Origin: JAWLHK01 sp041690355 [NCBI: bacterium]
GTDB lineage: Bacteria > J088 > JAWLBW01
Reading direction: 5' to 3'
Assembly: GCA_041690355.1 (NCBI GenBank)
Contig: JAWLHK010000003.1
Location: 152,695-216,694 of the forward strand
Length of the DNA: 64,000 bases
Position 1 is the first letter of the stretch. Each line of letters begins with the position of its first letter. The position numbers and the translations under genes were made by a program. Below, one piece after another: positions 9,504 through 17,569 of the stretch. The notes beneath the pieces were generated by a model. It searched no databases. It was not told the DNA's origin and saw nothing but the letters and a program-made list of their open reading frames with translations.

Positions 9504-9537
9504 TGCCGGTCGCGCCGGCACGGGCGGGATTCCCGCC
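9504..9537 (-). other. two tandem intercistronic hairpins between cysK and thrC
   Basis: Two perfect inverted repeats stand side by side: TGCCGG-N5-CCGGCA (9504-9520) and GGCGGGA-N-TCCCGCC (9523-9537). There is no T-tract on either strand, so they look like mRNA processing/stability elements or an attenuator rather than a simple terminator. Confidence 0.45.
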
Positions 9538-9553
9538 GCTCTTCCTACTTCAA

Positions 9554-10483
9554 TTACTTGTCGATCGACAGATAGCGCTCGCCCGTGTCGCAGAGCACGG
9601 TGACCACGTTGCGTCCGGCCCCCAGCGAGGCGGCCACCTTCAGGGCGGCGTATACGTTGGCGCCCGACGAAACGCCGACAAACAGCCCTTCTTCGAGCGC
9701 GAGCCGCTTCTTCATGGCGGTCGCTTCGTCGTCGTCGACCTTCATGATATCGTCAATCAGCGCGCGATTCAGGTTGCCCGGCACGAAGCCGGCGCCGATC
9801 CCCTGGATGCCGTGCGGGCCGGCGCGCCCTTCGGAGAGCACCGGGCTGCGCAGCGGTTCGACGGCGATCAGCTTCGTCGCGTGGCCGGCCTCGCGCAGCG
9901 CTTCACCGACGCCCGAAATCGTGCCCCCCGTGCCGACGCCGGCGACGAACGCGTCGATGCTGCGCCCTTCCATCTGCGCGATGATCTCGGGACCCGTCGA
10001 ACGCTTGTGGGCGGCGGGGTTGGCCGGATTCTCGAACTGCATCGGCATGAAGTAGCCGCTCTTCTGCTGCAGCTCGCGCGCCAGGCGGATAGCCCCCTCC
10101 ATGCCCTCCTCGCGCGGGGTGAGCATCAGCTCTGCCCCGTAGGCTCGCAGCAGGCTGCGGCGCTCGACGCTCATGCTCTCGGGCATCGTGAGAATGAGCC
10201 GGTACTTCTTGACGGCGCAGACGAGCGCGAGCCCGATGCCGGTATTGCCGCTCGTGGGCTCGACGACGGCGTCGCCCGGCTTGAGCAGGCCGCGCTTCTC
10301 GGCGTCTTCGATCATGGCCAGGCAGATGCGATCTTTGACCGAACCGGCCGGATTGGCGCTTTCGAGTTTGACATAGACGTCGGCCGAAGCCTTGCCGACC
10401 AGATAGTTCAGCTTGACCAGGGGCGTCTGCCCGATGGCCTGCGTGATCTCTTCGAAGCGAGCGGGGCGGCGTGTTTCGAGCAT
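9554..10483 (-). CDS. cysK: cysteine synthase A (O-acetylserine sulfhydrylase)
   Basis: A 309-residue Cys[14 protein letters not shown] lysine Lys50 in [10 protein letters not shown], the [11 protein letters not shown] asparagine-loop, [15 protein letters not shown], and [30 protein letters not shown], the region contacted by serine acetyltransferase tails and by CymR in other bacteria. It forms cysteine from O-acetylserine and sulfide. ATG 10483 lies two bases after the regulator stop codon, so it is probably translated by coupling because no good ribosome-binding site is seen. It is the second cysteine synthase in the operon, distinct from the carrier-dependent cysM. Confidence 0.95.
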   Translation of the reverse strand: MLETRRPARFEEITQAIGQTPLVKLNYLVGKASADVYVKLESANPAGSVKDRICLAMIEDAEKRGLLKPGDAVVEPTSGNTGIGLALVCAVKKYRLILTMPESMSVERRSLLRAYGAELMLTPREEGMEGAIRLARELQQKSGYFMPMQFENPANPAAHKRSTGPEIIAQMEGRSIDAFVAGVGTGGTISGVGEALREAGHATKLIAVEPLRSPVLSEGRAGPHGIQGIGAGFVPGNLNRALIDDIMKVDDDEATAMKKRLALEEGLFVGVSSGANVYAALKVAASLGAGRNVVTVLCDTGERYLSIDK

Positions 10484-10485
10484 GT

Positions 10486-10932
10486 TCAAATCTGGTAGAT
10501 GAAGGAACGGTTGCGATCCCGATCGAGCATCTGCTTGAGAGGCGCGTCGAGCAGGTCGGCCAGGCTGATTGAGCCGACGGTCGACTCGACCCGGTCGTAG
10601 ACGTTGTTCAGATAGCGGGTCGGGGCGTCGACATCGGCCGGGCGCGTGTGTTGATCGTCCTGGCCGAAGTGCTTCTCGTCAAGAATGCGCAGAACGTCGA
10701 GCAGGGTGATCTCTTCGGGCGGGCGCGCGAGCCGGTATCCGCCTTCGATGCCGCGCTGCGACAGAAGGATCCCGCCGCGTTTCAACTTGAGCAGAATCTG
10801 CTCGAGAAAGCGGTGGGGAACGCGGATCTGGCCGCCGAGCTCCGAAACCGAGGCCCGCGCACCCTCTTTCACGAAGGCAAGATAATAGAGCGCCTTGAGT
10901 CCGTACTCGGTTTTTTTGCCGAAGGTCATCAT
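10486..10932 (-). CDS. Rrf2-family transcriptional regulator
   Basis: About 148 residues from ATG 10932 (ATG 10929 is also possible). The Rrf2 pattern is clear: [71 protein letters not shown]. There is no cysteine in the protein, so it cannot bind an Fe-S cluster like IscR or NsrR. It is closer in logic to CymR, the cysteine-metabolism repressor that forms a complex with CysK; here it is encoded directly in front of cysK. It probably controls the whole downstream sulfur operon and itself. Confidence 0.9.
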   Translation of the reverse strand: MMTFGKKTEYGLKALYYLAFVKEGARASVSELGGQIRVPHRFLEQILLKLKRGGILLSQRGIEGGYRLARPPEEITLLDVLRILDEKHFGQDDQHTRPADVDAPTRYLNNVYDRVESTVGSISLADLLDAPLKQMLDRDRNRSFIYQI

Positions 10933-10939
10933 TGCCTTC

Positions 10940-10968
10940 AGCGTAGCATAGGCTACCAATTCACTCAA
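10940..10968 (-). promoter_or_regulatory. candidate promoter and operator of the sulfur operon
   Basis: On the minus strand TTGAGT (10968-10963), a 17-bp spacer and TACGCT (10945-10940) precede ATG 10932 by seven bases, which would give a leaderless or nearly leaderless transcript. A perfect inverted repeat GTAGC-ATAG-GCTAC (10943-10956) overlaps the -10 side and could be the Rrf2 operator. Both are matches by eye only. Confidence 0.4.
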
Positions 10969-11025
10969 CATGAAACCCGATTGTTCCGGTCATCTGGGCG
11001 GAAACACTCGGTTTTCACCCGGCGT

Positions 11026-13488
11026 TCAGGGCGGGCGGTCTGCCGCGGAACGTTCGGGCGGGGGCGTGTCCGGCTCGAAGAATCCCGCCGTCTCGGCGAG
11101 CTCCCGCAGCGCGAGCCACGGGGTGTCCTCCGCCCATCCGCGGATGCGCCAGCGGCCCCGCCGCGCCCGCGCGGTCAGGGTACCCCGCTCGTCGGTGCGG
11201 TGAATGCGGACCCCATGTACCGCAAGCCGCGCGAGCGTCTCGGGATGGGGATGGCGGAAGCGGTTCTGAAACCCGACTGAAATGAGCGCATCGCGGGGAC
11301 GGACGGCCCGCAGCAGCTCAAGGGTCGAACTCGTACGCGAGCCGTGGTGTCCGGCTTTCAGGAGCGCGCAGGGGAGCGCCCCCCTTCGGATCAGCGCACG
11401 TTCGGCCTCGGCCTCGGCATCGCCGCTCAACAGCGCGCACGCCCCGGCGCCATCGACGAGCCGCAGAACGAGCGACCGGTTGTTCGGTTCGCGGTCATGG
11501 AGAAATGCGGGGTCGGGGTGCTCCACCGCGATGTGCACCCCCTGCCAGACCAGTTGCCGGCCGGCGACCCACTCCGCAACGGGAACCGCATGGGTTCGGG
11601 CCGCCGCGAAGACCGCTTCGTGGCCGCCGGCGTAGCCGTCCCGTCCGGCGACGACGAGTTCACCCACCGGTATGGCATGCAGGAGCTGCGCAGCACCGCC
11701 CACGTGGTCGAGATGCGGGTGCGTGAGAACGAGCCGGTCCAGCGTGAAGATCCGCTTGGCGCGGAAGTAGGGCTGCAACGTGCGCGTAAAGATTTCACCC
11801 GCTTTCCATCCGCCCCCCGTGTCGATGAGCATGTGGCGACCGCGGCTCGAAACGAGCACCGCATCCCCCTGCCCCACCGAGAGAACGTCGATGCGCAGAT
11901 CGTCCTGCCAGGCGCGACGGCGCAGCCACTCGTGGCCCCCCGCGAGCAGCAGGGCCAGGCCGCAGGCGCCCCAGGCGAGCCGCTTCCGGCGGCGCGATCC
12001 CGTTTTCCGGGCCACGGTGGCGGCGACCAGAAGCGCGAGCAGCAGAAAGAATTCCACCGTATCGATCTGCAGGCGCAGGGCCGCGCCGGGGACCGCCGCG
12101 AACCACGCGGCAAGCCGCAGGGCGACTCCGGCGGCGGCTTCATAGAGGAACCAGGGGAGCGGTAACGCGGGCCACGCGGCGGTGACCAGGGCGTACAGGA
12201 ACGTCAGCGGCGTAAGCAGGACCGAGACGTACGGAATGAGGGGCAGATTCGCCGGGACGCCGACGAGAGAAGCCTGCGCAAAGTGAAAGGTGGTGAGCGG
12301 CAGCGTCCACAGCGTCGACACCAGCGACCCGGCCAGGGCGGCGGTCAGATACCGCTTCGCATGCGCGAAACGCTTCGCCTCCAATTCCGCCGGCAGCGCG
12401 GCCGACCACGCGATGGCCGCGAACACGGCCGCGAAACTGAGCTGGAACGACGGCGAGAATACCAGCCACGGGTCGGCCGCCAGCATCAGCAGGCCGGCCC
12501 AGCCCAGGCTCGCCATGCCGCCCACGGTCGGGCCGAACATGCGCAGCACCAGCGTGACCGAGACCATCGCCAGGGCCCGCAACACCGGCGGCTGCGCGCC
12601 CGTAAGCAGTGCATAGAGCACGAGAAGCGGAATCGCCAGCACGCCGCTCAGGCGCGCGACGGGAATGCGCTGCAGGAGCCAGGGCGAGCGCGAAAGGACG
12701 AACCGCCACCCGCCGCGCAGGAGCAGAAACAGGATCCCGAGGTGCAGTCCGCTGATGGCCACCAGGTGCACGACGCCGGCGTCGCGCCACTGCGCGCGCA
12801 CCGCGTCGGGGAGCCGATACTGCGCGCCGACGGCCAGGGCGGCGAAGAGTCCGCCGTGCGCGGGAGACAGACGCCCGGCCGCGGCGAAGATGCGCCCGCG
12901 GACCCGCGCGAGCCCCTCTGCGAGCGCTCCCGGAGGCCGCACGATCACCCAGTCCCCTTCCCGCACCCGCCCCTGCAGAAACACCCCTTCGGCATTGCGG
13001 CGCGCCACCCGATCGTACTCCCCGGCAATCCCCAGCGTGCGAAAGGGGTGCAGCCGTGCGCGGATGCGTACCGTGGCGCCGTAGGGCGGCGCGCCCTCCG
13101 CGTCCCCCTCGAAGCGCAGATCGACGCCCGTGTCGATGCGGCGCCAGTCCTGCCCCTGGCGCCAGGCCAGCAGGCCTCCTTCGGCCACGATGCCGAACGG
13201 GTATTCCCGCGGAAAGGTCGCGATGAGCACGAGCAGCTCGCGCTCTTCGCTCCCGAGCTGTTCCACCGTCGACGGCGCAGGCGCCCGCGGGGCCGCCAGA
13301 AAGCCGGCCGCGAGCCCCGAGACGAAAAAGGCGGCCGCGAGAAGCCAGCGTTGACGTCGCGGGCGCGGACGCAGCGCAAGGGCGATGAACAGCGCGATTC
13401 CCCCGGCGGCAGCCGAAACGGATTCGTCTATGGCGGAAAAGAGAATCCCGAGCGCGAAGGCGCCGAACGCACGGAGCGAGGCGGGCAT
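11026..13488 (-). CDS. comEC: ComEC/Rec2 DNA-uptake channel protein
   Basis: 820 residues in the usual three-part ComEC layout: N-terminal hydrophobic segments and an OB-like DUF4131 region (residues about 1-200), the Competence transmembrane domain with the hallmark HLVAISGLHLGILFLLL, and a C-terminal metallo-beta-lactamase-like domain with THPHLDHVGG and GHHGSRTSS. ComEC forms the inner-membrane channel for transforming DNA, and the lactamase-like domain is thought to degrade the non-transforming strand. The His/Asp motif is intact. It ends about 94 bases before the Rrf2 gene and stands divergently to the SDR gene at 13656. No other competence gene is present. Confidence 0.95.
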   Translation of the reverse strand: MPASLRAFGAFALGILFSAIDESVSAAAGGIALFIALALRPRPRRQRWLLAAAFFVSGLAAGFLAAPRAPAPSTVEQLGSEERELLVLIATFPREYPFGIVAEGGLLAWRQGQDWRRIDTGVDLRFEGDAEGAPPYGATVRIRARLHPFRTLGIAGEYDRVARRNAEGVFLQGRVREGDWVIVRPPGALAEGLARVRGRIFAAAGRLSPAHGGLFAALAVGAQYRLPDAVRAQWRDAGVVHLVAISGLHLGILFLLLRGGWRFVLSRSPWLLQRIPVARLSGVLAIPLLVLYALLTGAQPPVLRALAMVSVTLVLRMFGPTVGGMASLGWAGLLMLAADPWLVFSPSFQLSFAAVFAAIAWSAALPAELEAKRFAHAKRYLTAALAGSLVSTLWTLPLTTFHFAQASLVGVPANLPLIPYVSVLLTPLTFLYALVTAAWPALPLPWFLYEAAAGVALRLAAWFAAVPGAALRLQIDTVEFFLLLALLVAATVARKTGSRRRKRLAWGACGLALLLAGGHEWLRRRAWQDDLRIDVLSVGQGDAVLVSSRGRHMLIDTGGGWKAGEIFTRTLQPYFRAKRIFTLDRLVLTHPHLDHVGGAAQLLHAIPVGELVVAGRDGYAGGHEAVFAAARTHAVPVAEWVAGRQLVWQGVHIAVEHPDPAFLHDREPNNRSLVLRLVDGAGACALLSGDAEAEAERALIRRGALPCALLKAGHHGSRTSSTLELLRAVRPRDALISVGFQNRFRHPHPETLARLAVHGVRIHRTDERGTLTARARRGRWRIRGWAEDTPWLALRELAETAGFFEPDTPPPERSAADRPP

Positions 13489-13577
13489 GCGGCGAACCTA
13501 GCACGGCATGGCGGAAAAGGACAAGAAAAAAGCGACATTCGCGTCCGTCCACGGCTCCCCTCCGCCGCGGGGCAGAG

Positions 13578-13628
13578 TACAATGAGGCGATCCGTAAGGC
13601 GGTGCGCACGGTAAGGCGCTGCCGCCTT
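13578..13628 (+). promoter_or_regulatory. possible promoter and structured leader of the SDR epimerase gene
   Basis: TACAAT at 13578-13583 could be a -10 box (no good -35). Downstream, AAGGCGG (13596-13602) pairs perfectly with CCGCCTT (13622-13628) over a 19-base loop, and GTAAGGCG is directly repeated inside. This lies in the divergent region between comEC and the epimerase gene. Confidence 0.3.
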
Positions 13629-13655
13629 CTTCACGTACCAGCGGCGGAAATGACC

Positions 13656-14561
13656 ATGCGCTATCTCATCACAGGGGCGACGGGGTTCATCGGGAAACGG
13701 CTGCTCGGCATGCTGCGGGAGCGCGGCGACGAAATCTACGTCCTCTCCCGCAATCCGGTGCGCGCCGGGGCCCTGCCGGGGGTGCGCGAGGCCTTCGGCT
13801 GGCCCGACCACGAGACCCCCTTCCCTGTCGCCGCGCTGCATGGGGTCGACGCGGTCATCAATCTCGCCGGCGAGCCGGTCATCGGCCGGTTTACCGAGGG
13901 GCACAAGAAGAAGGTGCTCGAGAGCCGCGTGTTCGGCACGCGGGCGCTGGTCGAGGCGATGGCGCACGTCGATCCGCGGCCGCGCGTCCTCGTGTCCAGT
14001 TCCGCCGTCGGGTACTACGGCGACCGGGGTGACGAAACCTTGACCGAAGCGTCACCCTCGGGCCAGGGATTTCTCGCCGAGGTCTGTCGCCGCTGGGAAG
14101 ACGAGGCGCGTAAGGCAGAGCCTCTCGGGGTGCGCACTGCCGTCATCCGGACGGGCATCGTGCTCGGCCGCGGCGGCGGGATGCTGAAGCAGATTCTCCC
14201 GCCGTTCCGTCTCGGGCTCGGCGGGCCGTTGGGCAACGGGCAGTTCTGGATGCCCTGGATTCACATCGATGACCTCTGCCGTCTCTACCTGCACGCGGCC
14301 ACCGAGGGGCTGGCGCCGGCCTACAACGGTTCGGCGCCGCATCCGGTCACGAACCTGGTCTTCACGAAGGTGCTCGGCCACGTCGTGCGGCGCCCGACCC
14401 TGTTCCGCGTCCCCCGTCTCGCCATGCGCGCCGCCCTCGGCGAAGGTGCGGTCGATGCCGCGCTGCAGAGCGCGAAGGCCCTCCCGAACGCGGCAGAACG
14501 GGAGGGATTCCGCTTTCTCTACCCGCACCTCGAAGCGGCGTTACAGGCCGAAGCCCGTTAA
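13656..14561 (+). CDS. TIGR01777-type NAD-dependent epimerase/dehydratase family protein
   Basis: 301 residues of the extended-SDR subfamily typified by E. coli YfcH. The N-terminal Rossmann motif MRYLITGATGFIGKRLL begins at once, which is why ATG 13656 is preferred over ATG 13650. It also has VINLAGEPVIGRFTEGHKKKVLESRV, the subfamily hallmark, then SSAVGYYGDRGDETLTE with the catalytic YYG region and FWMPWIHIDDLCRLY near the end. The substrate of this subfamily is not established. Length equals the family norm. It is followed by repeat-rich DNA and a convergent gene. Confidence 0.92.
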   Translation: MRYLITGATGFIGKRLLGMLRERGDEIYVLSRNPVRAGALPGVREAFGWPDHETPFPVAALHGVDAVINLAGEPVIGRFTEGHKKKVLESRVFGTRALVEAMAHVDPRPRVLVSSSAVGYYGDRGDETLTEASPSGQGFLAEVCRRWEDEARKAEPLGVRTAVIRTGIVLGRGGGMLKQILPPFRLGLGGPLGNGQFWMPWIHIDDLCRLYLHAATEGLAPAYNGSAPHPVTNLVFTKVLGHVVRRPTLFRVPRLAMRAALGEGAVDAALQSAKALPNAAEREGFRFLYPHLEAALQAEAR

Positions 14562-14627
14562 GAGTGACGAGTTACGAGTTACGAGTGACGAATCCGGGCA
14601 ATTGACAATCTACGATTGACGATTGAC
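14562..14627 (+). repeat. two blocks of 7-bp tandem repeats
   Basis: Immediately after the stop codon come four 7-mers, GAGTGAC, GAGTTAC, GAGTTAC, GAGTGAC (14562-14589), then a second block AATTGAC, AATCTAC, GATTGAC, GATTGAC (14600-14627). All units follow a loose (G/A)A(G/T)(T/C)(G/T)AC pattern. Function unknown; they lie in the gap between convergent genes. Confidence 0.75.
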
Positions 14628-14668
14628 GATTTGTCGGAAAGGACCCGGACAACCCGTAGCGAACACTT

Positions 14669-14693
14669 CCCCTCTCCTTACGAAGGAGAGGGG
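14669..14693. terminator. strong hairpin between convergent genes
   Basis: CCCCTCTCCTT (14669-14679), loop ACG, AAGGAGAGGGG (14683-14693) is a perfect 11-bp stem. No T-tract follows in either direction. It is placed to serve both the epimerase gene and the convergent lipase gene, or it may be part of a dispersed repeat; a second GC-rich hairpin-prone stretch (CCGACGGCGCC...GCGCCGACGG) follows. Confidence 0.4.
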
Positions 14694-14730
14694 CCGACGG
14701 CGCCAGCGCGCCGACGGGGGTGAGGTGCCC

Positions 14731-16740
14731 TTACGGGCATGCCGTCGCCGCCGGATCCGGTACGGTGGGCATCCCGGTCTTCGCAAAGGTCTCGAGGAAG
14801 CAACTGTATTGGCGCTTGGGACCCTCGAGCTGGAACATGACTTCGTGCCCATCCTCCACCCCGTCTTCCCGGTGCTGCACGACGACGACTGTTGCGCCGT
14901 CCCGGTTCCCCTTGACCGGATAGGCCGCCTCGCCCGCGCCCACGAGCGGCAGCAGCGGCGCCAGCGGGCGGAACTCCGCCAGCTCCGCCGTCGCCGCATC
15001 GACGGATCCGCCCGCCAGATCGAGGCCGAGCGAGAGGCTCCCCGCGTTCGCGATGGGCGGGAGAATGTAGTGGTCGACGATCCCCTGAAGCATGAGCACG
15101 TGAATGCCGTTGATCTGCCGGTTGTAGGCCGGCGCGTCCGAAGGATCACCGGCCCACTGTACGAGGCTCACCGCCGGGTCGTGCCGGTGCAGCGTGCGCT
15201 GATAGCTCGGGTACTTGAGCATCAGGTCGGCGAAGGCGCGCACGTCGAGCGGCTTCTTCTTGTAGATGATGTTCTCGAGCCAGCTTGCCCCCGAACCGCT
15301 GAGGATAGCCGCGCCGTACGCCGGCTCCATCGCGAGCACGGGCTGCGCTATCGTGGCCCCCATCGAGTGCCCCATGAGCGCCAGCCGGTCGGCATCGAAG
15401 CGGATCTCCCCGGCGGGCGCATCCGGACAATCGGAGGTATCGATGCGCAGGGCCGGCAGGATGTGGGCCAGCAGCCCGATTTCCAGCGCCGACTGGCGCA
15501 CGTTGTCGCGCATCGCCCGCGGGTTGAGAAAGTTGAACATGAGCACCTGCTCGTCGCCGCCGGTCACGTTGCGCCGCCCGCCGTGGGGACCATCGACGCT
15601 CACGCCCGCGAAGCCGGCCCGGGCCAGTTCCTGCGCCGGCCCGGTTCCCGGAACGAGCACGTTACCCTCGGCGTCGCGTACGCCGCGGTCGACCAGGGGA
15701 CGCTCGCCGCCGCCCCCCGTGCGGATGAAGACCGCCGTGGGATACCCCTCGGCCGGCATGGCGGCGCGGGGAACCGTGACGACGAGGTTCGCCTCTTCGT
15801 ATCCCTGAAGAACCGGCTTCCCGCTGGAATCGGTCTGCCAGTCGCCGCCGCTGTCGGTAAACGGCGGGATACCGGCCTGGTACACCGGCATCTGGATGGT
15901 CGTGTCGTAGACGCAGAATTCCGCAAAGGTCTCCCGCTTCGTGAACGCCTGCTCGGGCGCGGGGCGCGGCAGCGCCAGCGCGGCGTCGCGGAATGTGGCC
16001 AGCTGCGCCGTCGGGTCGTCGGTGGTGAACACCGCGAGCCCCGCGATGGAGTCCGCCGGAACTCCCGCTTCGGCAAGGGCGCGCAGGGCATCCCGGTATT
16101 CCGCCGCCGTTTCGGGAGCGAGACCGCCGGGCGTCCGGCCGCGTGCCAGATCGCGCATCGAGCGCGAGACGCCGAGCGGGTTCCCCCTGGCGTCACCGAG
16201 CGCGCGCAGCACCACGGTGGCGTAGCGCACGGCCGGCCGCAGCGGAACCCCCTGCAGCGGGAGCACGGAAAGAAGATTTTCGGCGCCGAACGGTCCCCCA
16301 TCGGCCGTGAAGCTGACGTCGACCGGATACCGCTGCAGGTAATCGGGGGAATCCTCGGAGATGCCGATGAGGAACACCGGCATATCGGCATCCGTACTCG
16401 TGAAGACGTCCGGGAGTTGCTTCAGGTCCGGCGTCCCCGTGAGCGAAAAGAAGACGGCCGAGGCGACGCCGAATCCGCGCGCGTCCTTGCGAATGACGTC
16501 GAGGGTCGTCTCGAGAAAGGCTACCTTGTCGGGGTTGGGGAATCCGCTCAGGTCGACGCCGCCGCTTTCCGTTCGCAGGTCGTCGCTGGGGAACGGCGCA
16601 GCGTAGAAACTGCTGCTGCGCGTGAAGTCCATGCGCACCTGTACGCCGGGCACTTCACGTGGCTCGGGGTCTTCGGTGCAGGCGGCGACAAAGAACAGGA
16701 GGGCAGCGAGCGGCGTGGCGCTGAATCGTCGGGAAAGCAT
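14731..16740 (-). CDS. exported lipoprotein alpha/beta-hydrolase (lipase-like)
   Basis: 669 residues from ATG 16740 (AAGGA upstream). The signal peptide ends in a lipobox, LLFFVAAC, so it should be lipid-anchored. A long N-terminal domain (about residues 25-330) precedes the hydrolase core: FIRTGGGGERP, an oxyanion-like region, SVDGPHGGRRN, and the nucleophile elbow LMGHSMGAT with Ser459. Towards the C-terminus VLMLQGIVDHYILPP likely carries the acid, and a GHEVMF segment may give the His. This layout resembles the large extracellular/surface lipases of Gram-negative bacteria, such as the VolA/Pla-1 group. Substrate unproven. Confidence 0.8.
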   Translation of the reverse strand: MLSRRFSATPLAALLFFVAACTEDPEPREVPGVQVRMDFTRSSSFYAAPFPSDDLRTESGGVDLSGFPNPDKVAFLETTLDVIRKDARGFGVASAVFFSLTGTPDLKQLPDVFTSTDADMPVFLIGISEDSPDYLQRYPVDVSFTADGGPFGAENLLSVLPLQGVPLRPAVRYATVVLRALGDARGNPLGVSRSMRDLARGRTPGGLAPETAAEYRDALRALAEAGVPADSIAGLAVFTTDDPTAQLATFRDAALALPRPAPEQAFTKRETFAEFCVYDTTIQMPVYQAGIPPFTDSGGDWQTDSSGKPVLQGYEEANLVVTVPRAAMPAEGYPTAVFIRTGGGGERPLVDRGVRDAEGNVLVPGTGPAQELARAGFAGVSVDGPHGGRRNVTGGDEQVLMFNFLNPRAMRDNVRQSALEIGLLAHILPALRIDTSDCPDAPAGEIRFDADRLALMGHSMGATIAQPVLAMEPAYGAAILSGSGASWLENIIYKKKPLDVRAFADLMLKYPSYQRTLHRHDPAVSLVQWAGDPSDAPAYNRQINGIHVLMLQGIVDHYILPPIANAGSLSLGLDLAGGSVDAATAELAEFRPLAPLLPLVGAGEAAYPVKGNRDGATVVVVQHREDGVEDGHEVMFQLEGPKRQYSCFLETFAKTGMPTVPDPAATACP

Positions 16741-16853
16741 GCGGTTTTCCTTTTCAGCGGTCATCATACCAGTTTGCCCCGGGAATCCCGTACCATCGCT
16801 CTCCCCCGATACCGGTTCTGCTTCCGCTTCGGGCTATCGATGATCACCCGGGT

Positions 16854-17040
16854 CCGTTCGCGCTGAGCTCGTCGAAGCGCCAGCAGATCCGTCAGCACAT
16901 ACTCGAGAGCCTGTTTCCCTTGCGGCAGTGCCCCAGCACATCCGTCAGCACGTGCTCGAGAGCCGGGACACCGTTCGCGCTGAGCTCGTCGAAGCGCCAG
17001 CAGATCAGTCAGCACGTACTCGAGAGCCTGTTTGCCCTGG
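16854..17040 (+). repeat. 70-bp direct repeat pair with a partial third copy
   Basis: Two nearly identical 70-bp copies lie at 16854-16923 and 16971-17040, both running from CCGTTCGCGCTGAGCTCG through TCAGCAC and CTCGAGAGCCTGTTT. A partial copy of the second half lies between them (about 16933-16966). The TTCGCGCTGAGCTCGTCGAA core resembles a dispersed intergenic repeat seen in many proteobacterial genomes. These repeats fill most of the 367-base gene-free stretch 16741-17107; the rest holds only the upstream region of the lipase gene and a promoter for the next gene. Confidence 0.75.
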
Positions 17041-17072
17041 GGCTCTGAGCACCGGGTGCACCCGCACCCCCC

Positions 17073-17101
17073 TTGTCCGCCTGCGGAAAGCGTGCTATCC
17101 G
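17073..17101 (+). promoter_or_regulatory. candidate leaderless promoter of the GIY-YIG gene
   Basis: TTGTCC (17073-17078), a 17-bp spacer and TATCCG (17096-17101) precede the ATG at 17108 by six bases. No ribosome-binding site is visible, so a leaderless transcript is plausible. Confidence 0.4.
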
Positions 17102-17107
17102 AATCGG

Positions 17108-17407
17108 ATGTCCTATCTCTACATCCTCCTCTGTGGCGACGGCTCGCTGTATACGGGACAGACCGATGCGCTGACCATTCGTAAAGCACAGCACAAGCTT
17201 TTCCACGGCTGCGAGTACACACGGCGGCGCCAACCCGTGAGACTCGTCTATCAGCAAGCGTTCCCCACCCGAGAGAAGGCGCTGGTCATGGAGCGCAGAG
17301 TGAAGAAGTGGACCCGAGCAAAAAAAGAAGCACTCATCCGGGGCGATTGGGACGCGCTCCGAGCGGCGGCCAGACGCGGTGCCCGGCAAGGGCCCGCAGG
17401 TTCGTGA
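17108..17407 (+). CDS. GIY-YIG domain protein (UPF0213/YhbQ-like)
   Basis: 99 residues from ATG 17108. SYLYILLCGDGSLYTGQTD is the GIY-YIG core strand pair, followed by a basic helix, YTRRRQPVRLVYQQAFPTREKALVMERRVKKWTRAKKEALI, matching the stand-alone YhbQ/YazA group, whose members are thought to be nucleases with an unclear role in DNA repair. The C-terminal tail is Arg-rich. An upstream in-frame extension to 16928 would run through the direct repeats and is not believed. Confidence 0.88.
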   Translation: MSYLYILLCGDGSLYTGQTDALTIRKAQHKLFHGCEYTRRRQPVRLVYQQAFPTREKALVMERRVKKWTRAKKEALIRGDWDALRAAARRGARQGPAGS

Positions 17408-17569
17408 ACCGATGTGCACCCGGCCTTTGAACCCGGTACCCACGCGGTGCTGGCCCTTCGAGACGCCGGCATGATACTCCCACTTGCCTGGGGCGCCGAT
17501 GGCAATCCGAATTGGCGGAAGTCCGGCTCCTCAGGGCGTACGGTCGCCAGCAGATCCGTTTCCAGAATT

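Noticed and set aside
14562-14627. Possible CRISPR-like array
   Set aside because: Units are only 7 bp and have no spacers; no cas gene is nearby.
14623-16866. 747-residue plus-strand open frame
   Set aside because: Antisense shadow of the lipoprotein lipase, which has a signal peptide and a GHSMGA elbow.
16854-17040. Possible CRISPR or att site in the 70-bp repeats
   Set aside because: Only two full copies, unequal arrangement, no integrase, tRNA end or spacer-like content.
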